Below are positions 24,561 to 37,009 of a stretch of DNA of 64,000 bases, one piece after another. The stretch is from contig JAQOOI010000064.1 of the NCBI GenBank assembly GCA_028554645.1, positions 2,356,001 through 2,420,000 on the forward strand. Direction: 5' to 3'. The notes below the pieces were generated by a model. The model was not told the origin of the DNA. It searched no databases and saw nothing but the letters and a program-made list of their open reading frames with translations. The translations under genes were made by a program, and so were the position numbers. Each line of letters opens with the position of its first letter. Within the stretch, counting starts at the first letter, position 1. The stretch is from Omphalotus guepiniiformis. Lineage: Eukaryota; Basidiomycota; Agaricomycetes; Agaricales; Omphalotaceae.

Positions 24561-26987
24561 TCGCAGCCATTCTTTTACTGTGGACCCTATAGTCGCCACT
24601 GGTTCCCCTCCCTACTTGATAGCAAACACGCATGCAGAAACCCGCCGGCATTGATTGATGGTGTGTATCGATCGTGTGTTTACAATAATTCTATCGAGGG
24701 CTGCACATAGCATGTCTTTGGCGCTAGTCCTTGAAACATACACATGAACATAGAACCCATCATCATAGACTCGATTCCTAAGTTCCAGGAAGGACCGGTT
24801 CTACAATAATATCGTCCGTTGCAGGGTCAGAAGAATAGCTTATACAAACGATCTAATCGATATGCAAAATCTCCTTAACCCTTGAACCTGGATGGTCCCC
24901 TTATCTATGAACGAGCGCCGTCTCGGTCTTGCTTCGCGGGTTCGCGTGTATCCAGTCAGAAGGGCTTCTTCCCCAATATCCAGCACTACACTGGCTGTCG
25001 TAGGATCGGTTCTAGTCTAGAACCCAAAGTCTTCATTAATGAGAAAAAGGCATCATCGAGGCCAGATTCTGCGGGCGAAGGGGGGGCCCGGAGCTTTACT
25101 TTGGAGGGAGGAGGGGGACCGTTTGACAGCATCAAATGCCTACACGATTTCGCCGTCGACCGACAGGGAATCTCTAGAGACTATCTGTCTATTTTCGTCA
25201 CATTGAATAACTTGAAATGAAAGGGTATCCAAGGGTCTGGCAGTGGGGAAGACATTCGAATTCTTAGCCCTGGATCTGATCTTGGGCTGCGTATACAATT
25301 GGAATGGTATACCCTCGTTCCGACGTTGTTGGATCTTACAACAGGCTTACGGCGAAGAAGCATGAATGATCAGCGGGATATTTTGATCCAAGACAAGCAG
25401 TGACATGCAGAAAAGCTGGGGTATTGGCCTCGTTGTATGGGGTATACTTGCTGCACAGTCAGTCAAATTGTATAGACGAACAAGAGGGTCGAGATTGAGT
25501 GGAGTTACACGGTCGACGTTCAAGAAGCAGAACCATTGCTAGTTGCTTCGCATCCGAACCCCTCTTTCAGAGTCAGGGTCACGAGAAAAAGTCTTTCTTT
25601 CTTCCATCGTCATCGCCATCGCGCCCATCGATTTCACCCTCGAAGATCTATTCGGAACAAAGAGCCCGAGCCGGGAATAGAAATAACTGCTGCGACCCAC
25701 TGCTGCGACAAATGGAAAATCCTATGTATGTTTTGCTGGGGTGAGTCACACGACCTACCATTCCTTTGCTTCAATCCGTCGGCGGAGGTGTGCAGTACGT
25801 TGGAAATGCTGCGGTGGGCTGTACTCAGACGTTTTTACAGCTTTCATCCGGTCCGTGCCAAGTACTTTTGTGGTGAACCCATGATAGAAACCAAATGGCA
25901 TAAACTGCGCCTCCGGAGGCCTACGAGAGATCACGCGACAACTTTTAGTTGAGACGGTTGGACTAAGGAACGTTGGTAACAGCAGGGCCAGGTAGTACTA
26001 GTAAATTCTGGGAGTACGGACGTCGAACACATGGAAGACATACCAACTTGAAATACCAATTACCATCGAGGTGAGGGTGTTTCAAGACCTGTTTCCGATT
26101 GGGAACTAGATTTCTGCGAACTCGACTTTGATACCTATTTGTCATTGCAAAGACGCAATGCGACGCAAATCTGAACGTCCGTTTCTCGCGATCATATTCC
26201 AGGACTGCGTTGTATGGTGGGCCCAGTGCGGGTCATCCTGAATCCTGTGTTGTTATGATGTTCTGCGGTCGAAGGTCGAACAAAGAAAACAGAAAACACT
26301 AGAAAGTCTTGGCAAATTCATACTTGTGATACATACGACATGGAAGTTCCTAGGAAGGTTGGAAGGAGCGCTAATTCTATTCAAAACTTCTTCTCGCTCT
26401 TTCCTCTTTCGTTACAAGAAACAGTCGAAACTAAGACTTTTTAGAGTCTCATTATCACATCGGATACTCGGAGCGAGATTTCATTCTTTTTCTTTCGTTC
26501 ATCCTTTCTGCTCTTCAGCTTCAGCTTCAATAGCAAGCAAGCTTCATTGACAGATTCTATTACATCAGATCTTTGGTCTAAGCTAATAGTAAAAATTCGA
26601 ACTCTTCGCAATTCTTGCTACATACTAGCAGCTAGCTACTTATTAGCTACTCCATTAAAAAAATATTCGAAGTTTGTGATAATGTGAGCTCACACCCACA
26701 CTATGTACTTGTACTTTGTGTACCTTGTGTACCAATTGAAACGATATATAGATAGATGGATAGATAAGTGCAATGAGGCAATGAGGCAGTGAGGGATTGT
26801 AATTGGAAGAGAAGGAAAAAAAATGAGATTGATGTGAACTTGAAAACGCGAGGTATGGAATGAAATGAAATGGACAATTGAACAAGCATATAAACATAGG
26901 TTGAAACAAAGGGAAAGAAGAAATCTTGACGTGAGAAGCAGAGAGGGCCAAGAAGGAACCAACGAAAAAAAAAAAGTATATCATACA

Positions 26988-27008
26988 CGATACGATACGA
27001 TACGATAC
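26988..27008. repeat. (GATAC)n pentanucleotide microsatellite
   Basis: Four uninterrupted CGATA units seen directly in the sequence, inside the purine-rich intergenic block. Confidence 0.9.
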
Positions 27009-27286
27009 TAATGATAACTGATAGTGATATTGAGTATATAGTGCAATGATTCTGAAGTGATTCAATGATCGATTGAAAGAGACTTGGAAGGCAGAAGGAA
27101 ATGTGGACGGGGACGTTAAATAGGAGGTGTAAGATACTGATAACCACGAGTTGAGCGAAATGAGATGAAAGGAACGGGAGAAGGGACGAAATGAATTGAA
27201 ATGAAAGAAAGATCAGGGAAAAAGGAGTAAAGGAAAGGAAGGTTGTACGTTCTGGATAATGGATAATGAACCATTGGAAGCATGGG

Positions 27287-27304
27287 CGGACGGACGGACG
27301 GACG
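27287..27304. repeat. (CGGA)n microsatellite
   Basis: Four and a half uninterrupted CGGA units, followed by GACG-rich sequence. Seen directly. Confidence 0.9.
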
Positions 27305-28213
27305 TGACGAGACGCGACGCCCCGCCCCGTGGATTATAAACTCGCAGGAAGTGCAAAGTCTTTGTTGTAGAGCTTGGAGCTTATTTGGGATGGAATGGGA
27401 AGGGAAGAAAGATCGCCCAGTACGAAAGAAAGGACATAGGGTAGGGAGGCCAGCGCCCTCTCTCAGGCGCTACGATTTATTCTTCTCGGTTTGTCCAAAG
27501 GACAACCTTGAGAAGGGAGCATACGGGGGAAAGCGGGAGTAACCACGAATATACAACACCTAAAGAACCAAGCACGTAACGTCAACACCTCATTCGCACT
27601 CAACTCTCCAAATGAAATACAAAAATTACTCACGATTGCTTTGACTTTTTTTTTTGCTATACTTGAACCTGCAAGTTCTGGGTACACCAGAGGGGCCCAG
27701 GACCAGTTCGATCGTCCCGGGTCCAGACCTAGCGCAAACGCAAACGCAACGCAACAAAGCGAGAAACCGAAACCGAAACAGTGAAAGAAATAAAAGAGGT
27801 CAAAGAAAAACAACTGAACACCACTTGAATCAAATTTCTCCAATTTCAATAAAAATGGAGTTAATGTAGTGTAGTGTAGGGGTAGTGTAAATGAAATGGT
27901 TATGGTTTACAAAGCAAATGAAAAATAGATACAGAGTAAAATAGGCAAAGGCGAGGTGGGAGCAGGTTCGGGTGCGAAAACGCCACGACGCGACACGACA
28001 CAACAGGACACGATGGAGTGAGACAGAGTGAGAGGGGGTGGTGTAGATAGAGCGATGCAGAGGGAGAAAGACAGAAGGGGTGAAAGGAGGAGGAGGAGAG
28101 AATGTTCAACAATGACTAAAACTTGAACCCGAAAAATCCCAAGAAAGATACGTTAGGTACAAAATATGAAAGAACCAAAGAAAAGCAAAAGAGCCTGGAG
28201 ACCACACAGAGGC

Positions 28214-30298
28214 TCACTTATGCCTACTGAGTGTACTAATCTTCTCAACACCAGCTCCAAGACTAGTTTTCCTCCTCTGTTCCTTCTCCTCTTCCTCTTC
28301 TTCATCCTCCTCCTCATCTTCCCCATCATCATCCCCATCTGCATCTTCATCGACATCAGCGTGTTCGTCAGATGAATCTTCATCAGATGTGGATGTAGAA
28401 GAAGAAGACGATACAGATCCATTCCGCGTTCGAGGATCGTGTGTATACGTTTCTGCGTCGACTTCTGCTTCCGGTTCATTGGGCGTGGAGATAGGAACAG
28501 GTACAGGTTCAGCCTCTTCAGATGGCGCAGCAGCCACAACAGAATCCTCATCCGCGGTTCCACCCTCCCCTGAAGAAATAGACATGGCATTTGACTTGCT
28601 CCTATGATGTCCATGTCCATGATGACTACTATGATGCCTAAACACAGGAGCAGGTACCGTCACTGCTCTCATCACATGTTGGTCGGCTTGTGGTGCTACC
28701 GCGGGTGCTATAGCAGGCGGCGATGGTAGCGGTATCGGGGTAGGCGATATGACACTTCCACCCGACGGGGCACGTAACATGGGTACTGGTGTCGGCGGTT
28801 CGCTTAACGGAGTTGGTATTGGCGTTGGTTCCGCGGGAGGCGTAACGACTTGTTCTGCCTCCTTCTCCTTCGCCTCCTTCTCCTCTCTCTCCTTCTTCTC
28901 CCTCTCCCTCTGCTCCCTTCTCCTCCTCACCCACCCCATCCCACTCCCGTCATCCATATCATCTGCATCTACACATCTCCCTTCTCTCCTCCCTTCCTCC
29001 TTCTCACCTACACCAGCATTCTGATTCTTCTGCCTCGAATCATACAACCCAGTGCCATCACTCATCAACCTCCCCCATACTCTCCCCCCAACACCGTCAC
29101 TCTTCACCGACCCCATTCCTCCATATCCCCATTCCACAAATTCAGGATCAGGGTCATCTTTTGCGTTTGCAAATGGGTTCGCGGTGTCTATAGGTGTGGT
29201 ATGTCAGTCACAAGATACGACGTGGCAGTGCAATGGAAAATGGAAATAATAACAAAAATGGGGTGCTCCTGATCGCGGAAGTATATCGAGCAGTGTAGAT
29301 CCGGATAATGATGTCAAAAGCAGAGAGAGAGAGAGACTCACTTGCAGCGCCACCTCTACGAGCACCGTAGACTCTTCCGTTGAGCATGCGTGTACCTTTC
29401 TTTGGAGAACCAGAATGTAATGTTCCGATGAGTCCATTAGCATGTGCCGAGTTTTGTTTGGATTTAGATGGAGAAGATGATCTACGAGAGGACTAGCAAT
29501 GAATAGTTAGCAAGAGAGACACGCAATATGAGAGAATGAACGTACAATTCTAACATTTCCACCCTTGAACGACTGTGTACTCTGCGTTCTCGAAAGTGGC
29601 GCGCCATCAACAGAATTCGCGCTCCCACTGCTTGTCCACCTCGTAAGCGCGCTCCCCCATCCACCATTCTCCGAATCACCTTCCTTTGGCGAAGACCTAA
29701 AGAAATTGATGGTCCCAAGTGTAAGGATCTGTTCTGTTGAGAAATTGGACCTGAGGAATCTTGCCCGCGCGTGATTACCACCAGGGTGAGGTTGTGTAGG
29801 TGTAGATGAACCTAGAGGATCGATACTTTGAGTTGGAGTAAGAGAGTGCATTGATGAGGCAGAGGATGAAGTTCCTGAGCAAGCTGAGGAAGAATATGGT
29901 GATGGTGATGGTGATGGGGAAGGTGAACGTATACGGTTATGACCATTACTAGAGAACGGTTTGAGGAGAACTTTAGGCCATGTGTTACCGTTGCTGCTTT
30001 GTTTCACAGTGGGCGGGAGTGGAACGGAATAGGAAGGTGGTGTAGGTGGTAATAATGACGATGAAGGTGAAATAGAAGGTGCGGGTGATATTGCATTGAG
30101 AGAAACAGAAGCAGGGATAGAGGCAGGTAGAGAAAGACGGAGAGCAGGTAAAGGTGAAGAAGACGAGAAATCTTGTTTGAGCTCGTCGTCTTGAACAGTG
30201 GCGAGAGGTAATTCGAGACCGTCGTCGGTTATGAGAACAGAACGACGTGGATCTGGTAGGGGAGCGAAACGTATTCGCCGTGGTTCGGCGGTTGACAT
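28214..30298 (-). CDS. Serine/proline-rich protein of unknown function
   Basis: Not recognised as a named family. The start chosen at 30298 gives MSTAEPRRIRFAPLPDPRRS, a motif (RRIRFAPLPDPRRS) that I believe recurs at the N-terminus of uncharacterised agaricomycete proteins; an upstream in-frame ATG at 30364 is less likely. The protein is low-complexity: poly-Ser/Pro tracts, (PS)5 encoded by (GGTGAT)n near 29900, LGSSTPTQPHPGGNHARARF, and LRSNFSTEQILTLGTINFF. A second exon has SPKKGTRMLNGRVYGARR. The last exon carries NPFANAKDDPDPEFVEWGYG, a charged RRREQREREKKEREEKEA coiled coil, His-rich and very acidic stretches, and ends GVEKISTLSRHK. Two introns near 29510 and 29180-29340. It may be a regulatory or scaffold protein, disordered throughout. 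Confidence 0.7.
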
Positions 30299-31332
30299 CT
30301 GGATATTGAGGAAAGGGTAGGAGGAGGAGGACAAAGACTGGTGTAAGAGTCTTTTTAGCAACAAGCTGTTTTTGAAGTGAAGGGACGAAATATATTTCTA
30401 TAAATAATGTACGCTTTCCGGGGTCCCTCGATTCGCCACGTGCGAGATCAGATCTCCCTCGATCCTGTATGTTCTTTTTCAAGACATACACAACTAGTCG
30501 CCCACAAAAGAGGATATGAGGGAGAGTAGGAGATACAAGGCCTGTTTGAGGGCACGTTCGTGAATCGTGATGGAATCGTGTACTCTAACTGCTTTGCTCG
30601 CTGTTCGGAAAACGCCGTTGCGTCGATCTTTGAGTCTAGATGCTCTTATCCTTTCTTGGCATTGAGCAACCAAACTCCGTCCGTCCGCAATCCGTTCCGA
30701 ATCCGAATGGAACCTTTGACATGTTTGTTCGTCATCGTCATCACTCTTGCAACGACTTCCGAGTGTTTGCGAGGATATTCCGTATATTCCGGTGTGCAAA
30801 AAGTGCCTGATATTCTGAATATTTTCACTCGCTTTGCCGGTACCGTCTCGACCGTTCCGGAATGATCTGTAAACACTTGGGTAACTTGGGTAACTTGCCA
30901 CCGCCGCTGCTATAACTTTGCAGCTAATCCCACTCGAGTTTGAATCATAGCTTCACTGCTTCCGTCTCCCTGGGGTCTTTCTCTTCTTTCCCATCTCATA
31001 GACACAGAGGCGCTGACGCGTCGCGGCATACACTGTCAATAAATAATACTTGGCATCACCGACGGAAACACTGCTCAACGTACAGCATAAAGAAATGTTT
31101 TACTTTTATAGATTCAATCCCGGGATTACTATAATTGGTTCATGTACGCCCACAAACCTATCCCAACGCTTATCCCACTCTTGAACACCGTGGATCAGCT
31201 TCACCCTCGATCAGATCGCTTTTGCGCGGTACGCTTGCAATTTACGCCCAGTGCGCTACGCTCTACGCTCTGAATGATTCCATTCATCACTTTCATCAAT
31301 CAATCCTCATTCTTTATCTAGGGCATCACAGA

Positions 31333-31460
31333 ACGTGCGTGCGGGGTTCTTGGAGTTCAAAGTTCAACTTCAAGTCGTTTGAGTCCGCGAAGCAATTCTC
31401 TGTGGGGGTACACTGGTTTCGGTGTGTATGTATACTGAATCCTGATACTCACAAGCTTTA
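31333..31460 (+). repeat. Degenerate dispersed repeat, copy 1
   Basis: Begins ACGTGCGTGCGGGGTTCTTGG, continues with GAGTCCGCGAAG and TTCTCTGTGGGGGTACACTG, then GTATACTGAATCC. The same order of motifs recurs at about 31594 and 31851. Confidence 0.6.
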
Positions 31461-31593
31461 CGCCCAGTGCTCAAAAATAGTTCGATTCGATGCGAAAGTT
31501 GATTGGAATCAAACACCTTTGCGTCGGACGCGTACGTATCTGAGGACCCCGCTCAGATCATCATTTATGAGGACATTCAAGTTTGAACGTTTA

Positions 31594-31680
31594 AACGTGT
31601 GTGCGGGTTCTCTGTGGGCGTATACTGATTCCACACGAATCCTCTCTCCTCCCCACCGTTGTGCCAAGTGTACATTGTAC
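31594..31680 (+). repeat. Degenerate dispersed repeat, copy 2 (internally deleted)
   Basis: ACGTGTGTGCGGGTTCTCTG joins directly to TGTGGGCGTATACTGATTCC and ACACGAATCCTCTCTCCTCC, ending in GTTGTGCCAAGTG. It lacks the GAGTCCGC segment of copies 1 and 3. Confidence 0.6.
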
Positions 31681-31850
31681 AATCACGGCTTAAACCACAT
31701 AAACAATACACCTTATCCCTTTTTTTACGGCCCGCCGAAAGTCGTACTGCAAGTAACAATTCACCTCCCCTAGTCGTATGTATCCAACCTCCTCGAGAGT
31801 CAACCAGTTCCGAGTCGCTCTACTTACACCTGCATAGGACATCACATTAA

Positions 31851-31985
31851 ACGTGCGTACGGGTTCTTGGTTGTAGAGTCCGCAAAGATGTTCTCTGTGG
31901 GCGCATCGGTGTGTATACTGATATTTTAATTCGTTCACACGAGACTCGAATACTCCTTCTCCTACTGCTGTGCAAAGTATGCAGG
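31851..31985 (+). repeat. Degenerate dispersed repeat, copy 3
   Basis: ACGTGCGTACGGGTTCTTGG, GAGTCCGCAAAGATG, TTCTCTGTGGGCGCATCGG, GTATACTGATATT, then CACACGAGACTCGAATACTC and GCTGTGCAAAGTATG. It combines parts seen separately in copies 1 and 2. Confidence 0.6.
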
Positions 31986-33213
31986 TACTTACAGTAAGTA
32001 AGGTTTTTCAAGCCCACTGGAAGTGGAAGTGGTAATGCTCTTCTCTCCCTCCGAATCCTCCCTATCAACGTTAACGGGCTATTACAGTGCCAGCATACGT
32101 GGCGGAATTCCAACACTGGTTACTTTTTCAATCAGTGCCTCTCGGGATGTATATCAATTGACTCTGCTCAGAGGTGCAGGACAGAACCTTCAGTAACGAC
32201 TCTCTTACCTTCAAAGCGGCAGCGACGTATCATACTCGAATGCTAATGCCCTCACACTTATCCGAATCATCACTCAAGCCTGAATTCCTCCATCTCCTCC
32301 TCCTCCTGCTTCAAGGCCCTACATAACCAAGTACTCACGGTGGCAATACTCCTCCCCCCCTCCTCCTTATCAATCACTCATCACTAATTCAACGACGACA
32401 ACGTTATGCGTCAACGCGTCAACGCGGCTTCTCGTAGAATTCATCGCTTGTTCTTAACGTTATGAACACACTCTCAATATGTATCTAGACAGGCTCGTAA
32501 GTAAGGTACGATATATTCGTGGGGCCTGGGACCTCCTAGTCCTGTGTGTGTATGTATGTAGGACAGGACCTACATACATATGTGTTTGTTTCTGACGACG
32601 CCCCCTTCTACGCCCCTTGTCGTCGCTTTGTGTCGTTTATGTATATCTACATTCCAGTGGGAGACCAAAGAACGGCAGTGTCTGTCTTTTTTGTTACGCC
32701 TCAGGGTTTGGGATCAAACGTTCGTGGAGAGCCCTGAGCTGAGCGCGCTGAAGGTACGAGATTTTGCCAAGGGAGTAAGTAGTAAGTAAGTAAGTACTGT
32801 GAATTTACTTATAACGGAGGTGCCTACTTACCTGGCGCCCCCTCCTCATGGCTAACTTTTTCTATTCGCGCCCATTACATTAACTTGAAGAATGACGAAA
32901 GAACAGTTTAGGTACTTGTCAACTTGAAAACATAAGCGGGGCGGGACGGGATGTTGCCTCAGGTTCGGTTCGCAAGTTTCCATGGTCAACGCAATACAAT
33001 GACTGACATCCCGACTGCAGGTATGTACACGATAAGGATACATACATGATGTTAGTAGAGTAAAGAAACTGCAGGGAACACGATAAGGGTTAGAGTAATG
33101 TTCTCATGGGCCACGAACTACTTACTTATGTACTACTAATACAGCCGCCGCCGCCACAGAACATAAGTATGTAGAACAGGGCTTTTTGAAGAAAATAGAC
33201 TTATTGCTTACCG

Positions 33214-33240
33214 TTTACTTACTTACAATAAGTAAGTAAA
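33214..33240. repeat. Perfect 12-bp inverted repeat built from TAAG units
   Basis: TTTACTTACTTA, a 3-nt spacer CAA, then TAAGTAAGTAAA. The arms are exact reverse complements and would form a 12-bp stem. It is the clearest member of a set of TAAG/CTTA runs spread over 31.98-34.93 kb. Confidence 0.9.
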
Positions 33241-36189
33241 GGCTTTTTCCGAACGAGAAATGATTAATTCGTCTGAAAGGGCTGAAAGAAGCTGAAAGAT
33301 CGCGCTCTATGTAAGCGCTTTGTAAGTAGCCGTCGCTTGAGCCTCCTTGAGCTTTCCCTTCGCCTTGACTCGAGCTTGATTATGATCCATGATCAAGTTG
33401 AGATAATATCCTTGATTCCTTATCCTTCTCTTCCTCCCTCCTTCGAATTCTTTTGATGAAACAGAATCCGAATCCGAATCCGAAGCGACAAAAGTGACCG
33501 ACCGAGACCGAAAGAAACCTCATTAACATTGCCCATTGCCCAGTGCCCAGTGCCCACTGTACCGTGGGGCTCTTCTTGAAGTTCCCAGCAGGCAGTCCAG
33601 ACTCCAGACAAGTCCCAGTCGCGTCGTGGTCGCGTAAACCGCCGCTAACTCACGCTTCTTCAAATGAAGAGCCTTGATGAAAAAAATTTTCCAATTCAAT
33701 TCCCTCGAAATCTCACATCATATCCGTATCATATCATATCAGCAAAAAAAATTGATATACATAATCCTCAAGGGTCCAAGGGACGATCGTTCCTTATTTA
33801 CATATAAGATCAACAACTGCACAGAGTCAGACTGCAATTATAAGTTATGAAAGTTCATGATACATAATTATTATATGTATGTAATGTATAGTCCCATTTC
33901 TATAATCCTCCATTTCTTCTTTTCTTTCCATACTTACTTAAATACATGCTCTCGGTCGCGCGTCATTGCGCATCCTCACCTAGACTCGAACCCCCTCACG
34001 GCCTCGCCCCCATGTACCCCTTGTCTATGCACCCATTGTATACATCCATCGTACTTACCATACGTAAGTAAAGAAAGGGGCTGCCGCTGAACATCCCCTT
34101 CCTTAGTTACGCGCCTCAACGATGTAACACGTACATAAGTACATACTTACAAGCCTCCACTCAGCCGTATCAGGCCGTACGTCGGCCCATTTAGTCTTCA
34201 AAACTATCCATTGTTCATTGTTCAAAAGTGTCAGGGGGTGTCTGCCAAGCCTCTCTATGTATATTTTTTTCAACCCACTCCGTTATCTATCGCCTTTTTG
34301 AGCCGGAGAAGTAGAGAAGCCCAAGGAGAATCCGTAAGGGCGCAAAAATCCCGAAATGCACGTACTTCGGATGCCTGCAGGCGTACCCTCCCTTGGGCCT
34401 TCAAAGATCCAACCTGAACTTGTCCTGCTGAGACTACACCTGAACGCTCCATCGAGGCCCGAAGGAGATCTGATGATTCAAATGGAGGTCAATATGTAAT
34501 GTGCATCATCCGAGTCAACTTTGGGGGTTCGCCGATTATCGCTCGCCTTGTTAAAAACTCTGATAAGCCTATGGCCTGTGTAGGAACCAGAATATGTACC
34601 AGAATACTGCAGGTTTATTACAACCGAACTATCGGCGAAACACACCAACGTATCCTGAAGAGTCGCAGGAAGTCGCAATGTTGCAGGTTTGCAGCTGTTT
34701 GCAAAGCCTTGGACTGGTTGTCGGTCAGCTGTAGGTCACTGTCTGTCACTGTACATGGATAAAAGCATCTAACTTTTATGCTTTTTCCACTCCGACATTC
34801 GCTTAACTCGTTATAGGTGACCCTGAATTCGCGTTCCGGAGTCCTTCTTAGAGTTGAGTGCTCCTCGGGTATAGTTACAAAGATTCAGAATAACATATGA
34901 TATATGCATACCTCAGTAATTACTGTACTTACGCTCGCCTGTCCAACAAGGAGGGGTGCCGGAAGGACAAGATTCCCGATTGACGAGAGTCGAAGTTCGA
35001 ACGTTGGTGGGGTCACCGGTCACCCAGGGAATGAGTTACTACCAGCCCAACCAACGCAAAATTGATAGATACCTTCAAGTCTTGATGAGCACATCTTCAC
35101 TTGTTTCACTCCCACTGTGATACAGTAGCCGTCGCCACCACCCGACGTTTCACCGGAGGCAAAGCACTAGGCAGGCAGGCAGGTGATTCGGCCATCGAGA
35201 TTCGGGATTCAAGTTGAGTGATTGAGGGAAATCCTTACAACACATGTACGTTCAGCCCAATGGACGACGTCCAATTTCCAAAGCCTTAAAACATGTATTC
35301 AGCCAGGCTATTTTCAAGGAACAAGTGCACCTACCCACCCACTCCGAATGACTCCATAAATTTCGCATCTCTCCTTCTGTGCGTAACAGATGGCGAAGCT
35401 TCGGCAGAGAATCTGCATCGCATCCTTTCTACGTGATTCACGGCGTCAACTGAAGAAAATCAAGATTAGTACAATCTGTGTCCGACAAATCCTCGGTCAA
35501 CCCAGGACGACTCCGACATATTTCTATAGAAAGCAATTATCACGAGAAACGAGACCCATAATTAGTTACGCCAAGCTCACACTAAACCACGATTCTGTGT
35601 TGGAATCAGGTTCACGATATTTAAAAGATTTATATCTCTCACCTTTGTTGGCAAACAGAAACTGTATATCGATCTTCAGGGACTTGATGGGCTACGTGGG
35701 CCATTCATACCAGTCGAATGATTTCAAGACATGCAAATTCCAAGCACATGAATTGGAGGTACTTTGCGACAGCAGTCCTTGTCACGAGCGGCCGCGCCAT
35801 GTACGGACAACTATCCCAGTCTCTTGTGTAAAATCGATGTCATGCTTACTTAGGTGCTAGAACATCAAGGGTCAATCAATAGGCGATTGTTGAAGAAATA
35901 ACTCGCATGAGCTTACACGATATCCCGCGTCTTTGACTGTTTATAGCTTTCAGGATGTTTCCAGGTATTCCAGTGAGCATGTCATCGGTGACCTGCGCTC
36001 TCCTTCAAGTGCTCTCACAAAATGTCGGTGCTGTTTCCCAGTCTTCGGTTCCCTGTGCAAACCACGTTGATAGTAATGATTCCAGAACATATAGGTACGG
36101 AACCAGCGATTCCAGTGCTGATGCCACCAGCCTCATCACCAAACGAGCGAGAAAAAGGTGGGATGTTCATATAGAAGGCACAGTGCCAG

Positions 36190-36465
36190 CATCCCGATAG
36201 ACGAATCGGCTTTCACGAGTTTGCCCACTGGGGCGCGATCTTTGGAGAAATCCCATCCTCTGATACCGGCAGTTCTGCTGGTGGGAGAATCAGTACAATC
36301 AAGGCTGGAAGTATCCATCCTGACTCACGTCTTTAACGGTGACGGGAACCCCGGAGATTCCTATACGCCAACGATCATGATCTCTGTCAAGCAGATTTAT
36401 TTCTGGATTCACCATCAAGGCTGCCTTTGGGCTAAACGGCCAACCGCTAGCGAACTTGTACATGT
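36190..36465 (-). pseudogene. Possible amidase-family relic
   Basis: On the minus strand a segment reads ALMVNPEINLLDRDHD and then GVPVTVKD, ending exactly at a canonical donor GTGAGT (about 36333). It resembles the amidase-signature pattern (VNPxAL...LDxER...GxPVxVKD). After about 50 nt a second segment reads TAGIRGWDFSKDRAPVGKLV, the position where amidases have TTAGSxAL...DAPVVxKL. The two parts cannot be joined in one frame with normal splicing, flanking exons are missing, and the Ser-rich catalytic block is not found. I read it as a decayed fragment; chance similarity is possible. Confidence 0.35.
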
Positions 36466-37009
36466 ATCATGATGTGTGGAACGTAAAGGTTTGCGCATTG
36501 CAAAATCCACACTGTCAATGGTGCGTTCTCATCGCTGATTTGAATGCTTCTTTTGGGTGGAACAATACGCGAAAATCAGTAGTCTCATACGACAATGTTA
36601 CGTAGCAAAATGCACTCACAATAGCTCTTGTGAACAACACAGAAAGTGACATGTGAAATGTGGACAGCGAGAACAGTTAGGCTCTATCATACCAAAGCGC
36701 TCCGCGGAGCGCTTATCTTGCGTCCGCGCCTCGCAACTCTGTGCGTAGTCATCATTCTGAGAGGCCGTCGTGCAGCATAAGCTCGAAAAGCAGTTGTAAG
36801 GTGTTTCGAGAAATGAACAGAAGAAAGACCAGTTGGGTCTGTCCTGAAGAGGTCGTATTTTGCAAGCCTTGAAACTCGAAAAAAAGCTATTAAATTTTGG
36901 AGCATGGGTAAGTTTGATGACAGGAGCCGTACGTAGGCTCAGAAATACAGTCTCCCAGAGGAGGTTACACGCAGAAAAAAAAGTTTGATACTCTTGAAGT
37001 TCCACCCTT
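36466..37009. other. Spacer between amidase-like relic and GH55 gene
   Basis: No recognisable coding sequence. A minus-strand frame at 36616-37005 is open but Cys/Phe-rich and matches nothing known. It includes the short palindromic AGCGCTCCGCGGAGCGCT at 36697-36714. Confidence 0.5.

Larger units (their letters stand above)
24561..28213. other. Gene-poor region with microsatellites and purine-rich strand
   Basis: About 3.6 kb without a supportable gene. Open frames at 25.5-25.95 kb and on the minus strand at 26.65-27.15 kb are low-complexity. Visible repeats: ATAGATAGATGGATAGATA near 26742-26768, (GATAC)4 at 26988-27008, (GGAC)4 at 27287-27304, CAAACG/CGAAAC runs near 27735-27780, and GTAGTGTAGTGTAG near 27865. 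From about 26700 to 28150 the plus strand is strongly purine-rich, which would be a pyrimidine-rich 3' region for the minus-strand gene that ends at 28214. Confidence 0.6.
30299..36189. other. Long gene-free region with degenerate repeats
   Basis: About 5.9 kb with no supportable gene. It starts with the promoter of the serine-rich gene, then holds three degenerate copies of one repeat (31.33-31.99 kb), many TAAG/CTTA runs between 31.98 and 34.93 kb, and short tandem motifs such as GGGTAACTTGGGTAACTTGCC at 30879-30899. A 156-codon plus frame at 35390-35860 has no family signature and no splice-consistent extension, so I do not call it. Confidence 0.6.

Noticed and set aside
26655..27147. Overlapping minus-strand frames rich in Ser, Phe, Ile and Leu
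   Set aside because: Three frames are open together because of the strong strand bias; none has a conserved pattern.
35390..35860. 156-codon plus-strand open frame
   Set aside because: No recognisable domain, no signal, no splice-consistent extension, and it lies in the gene-free repeat region.
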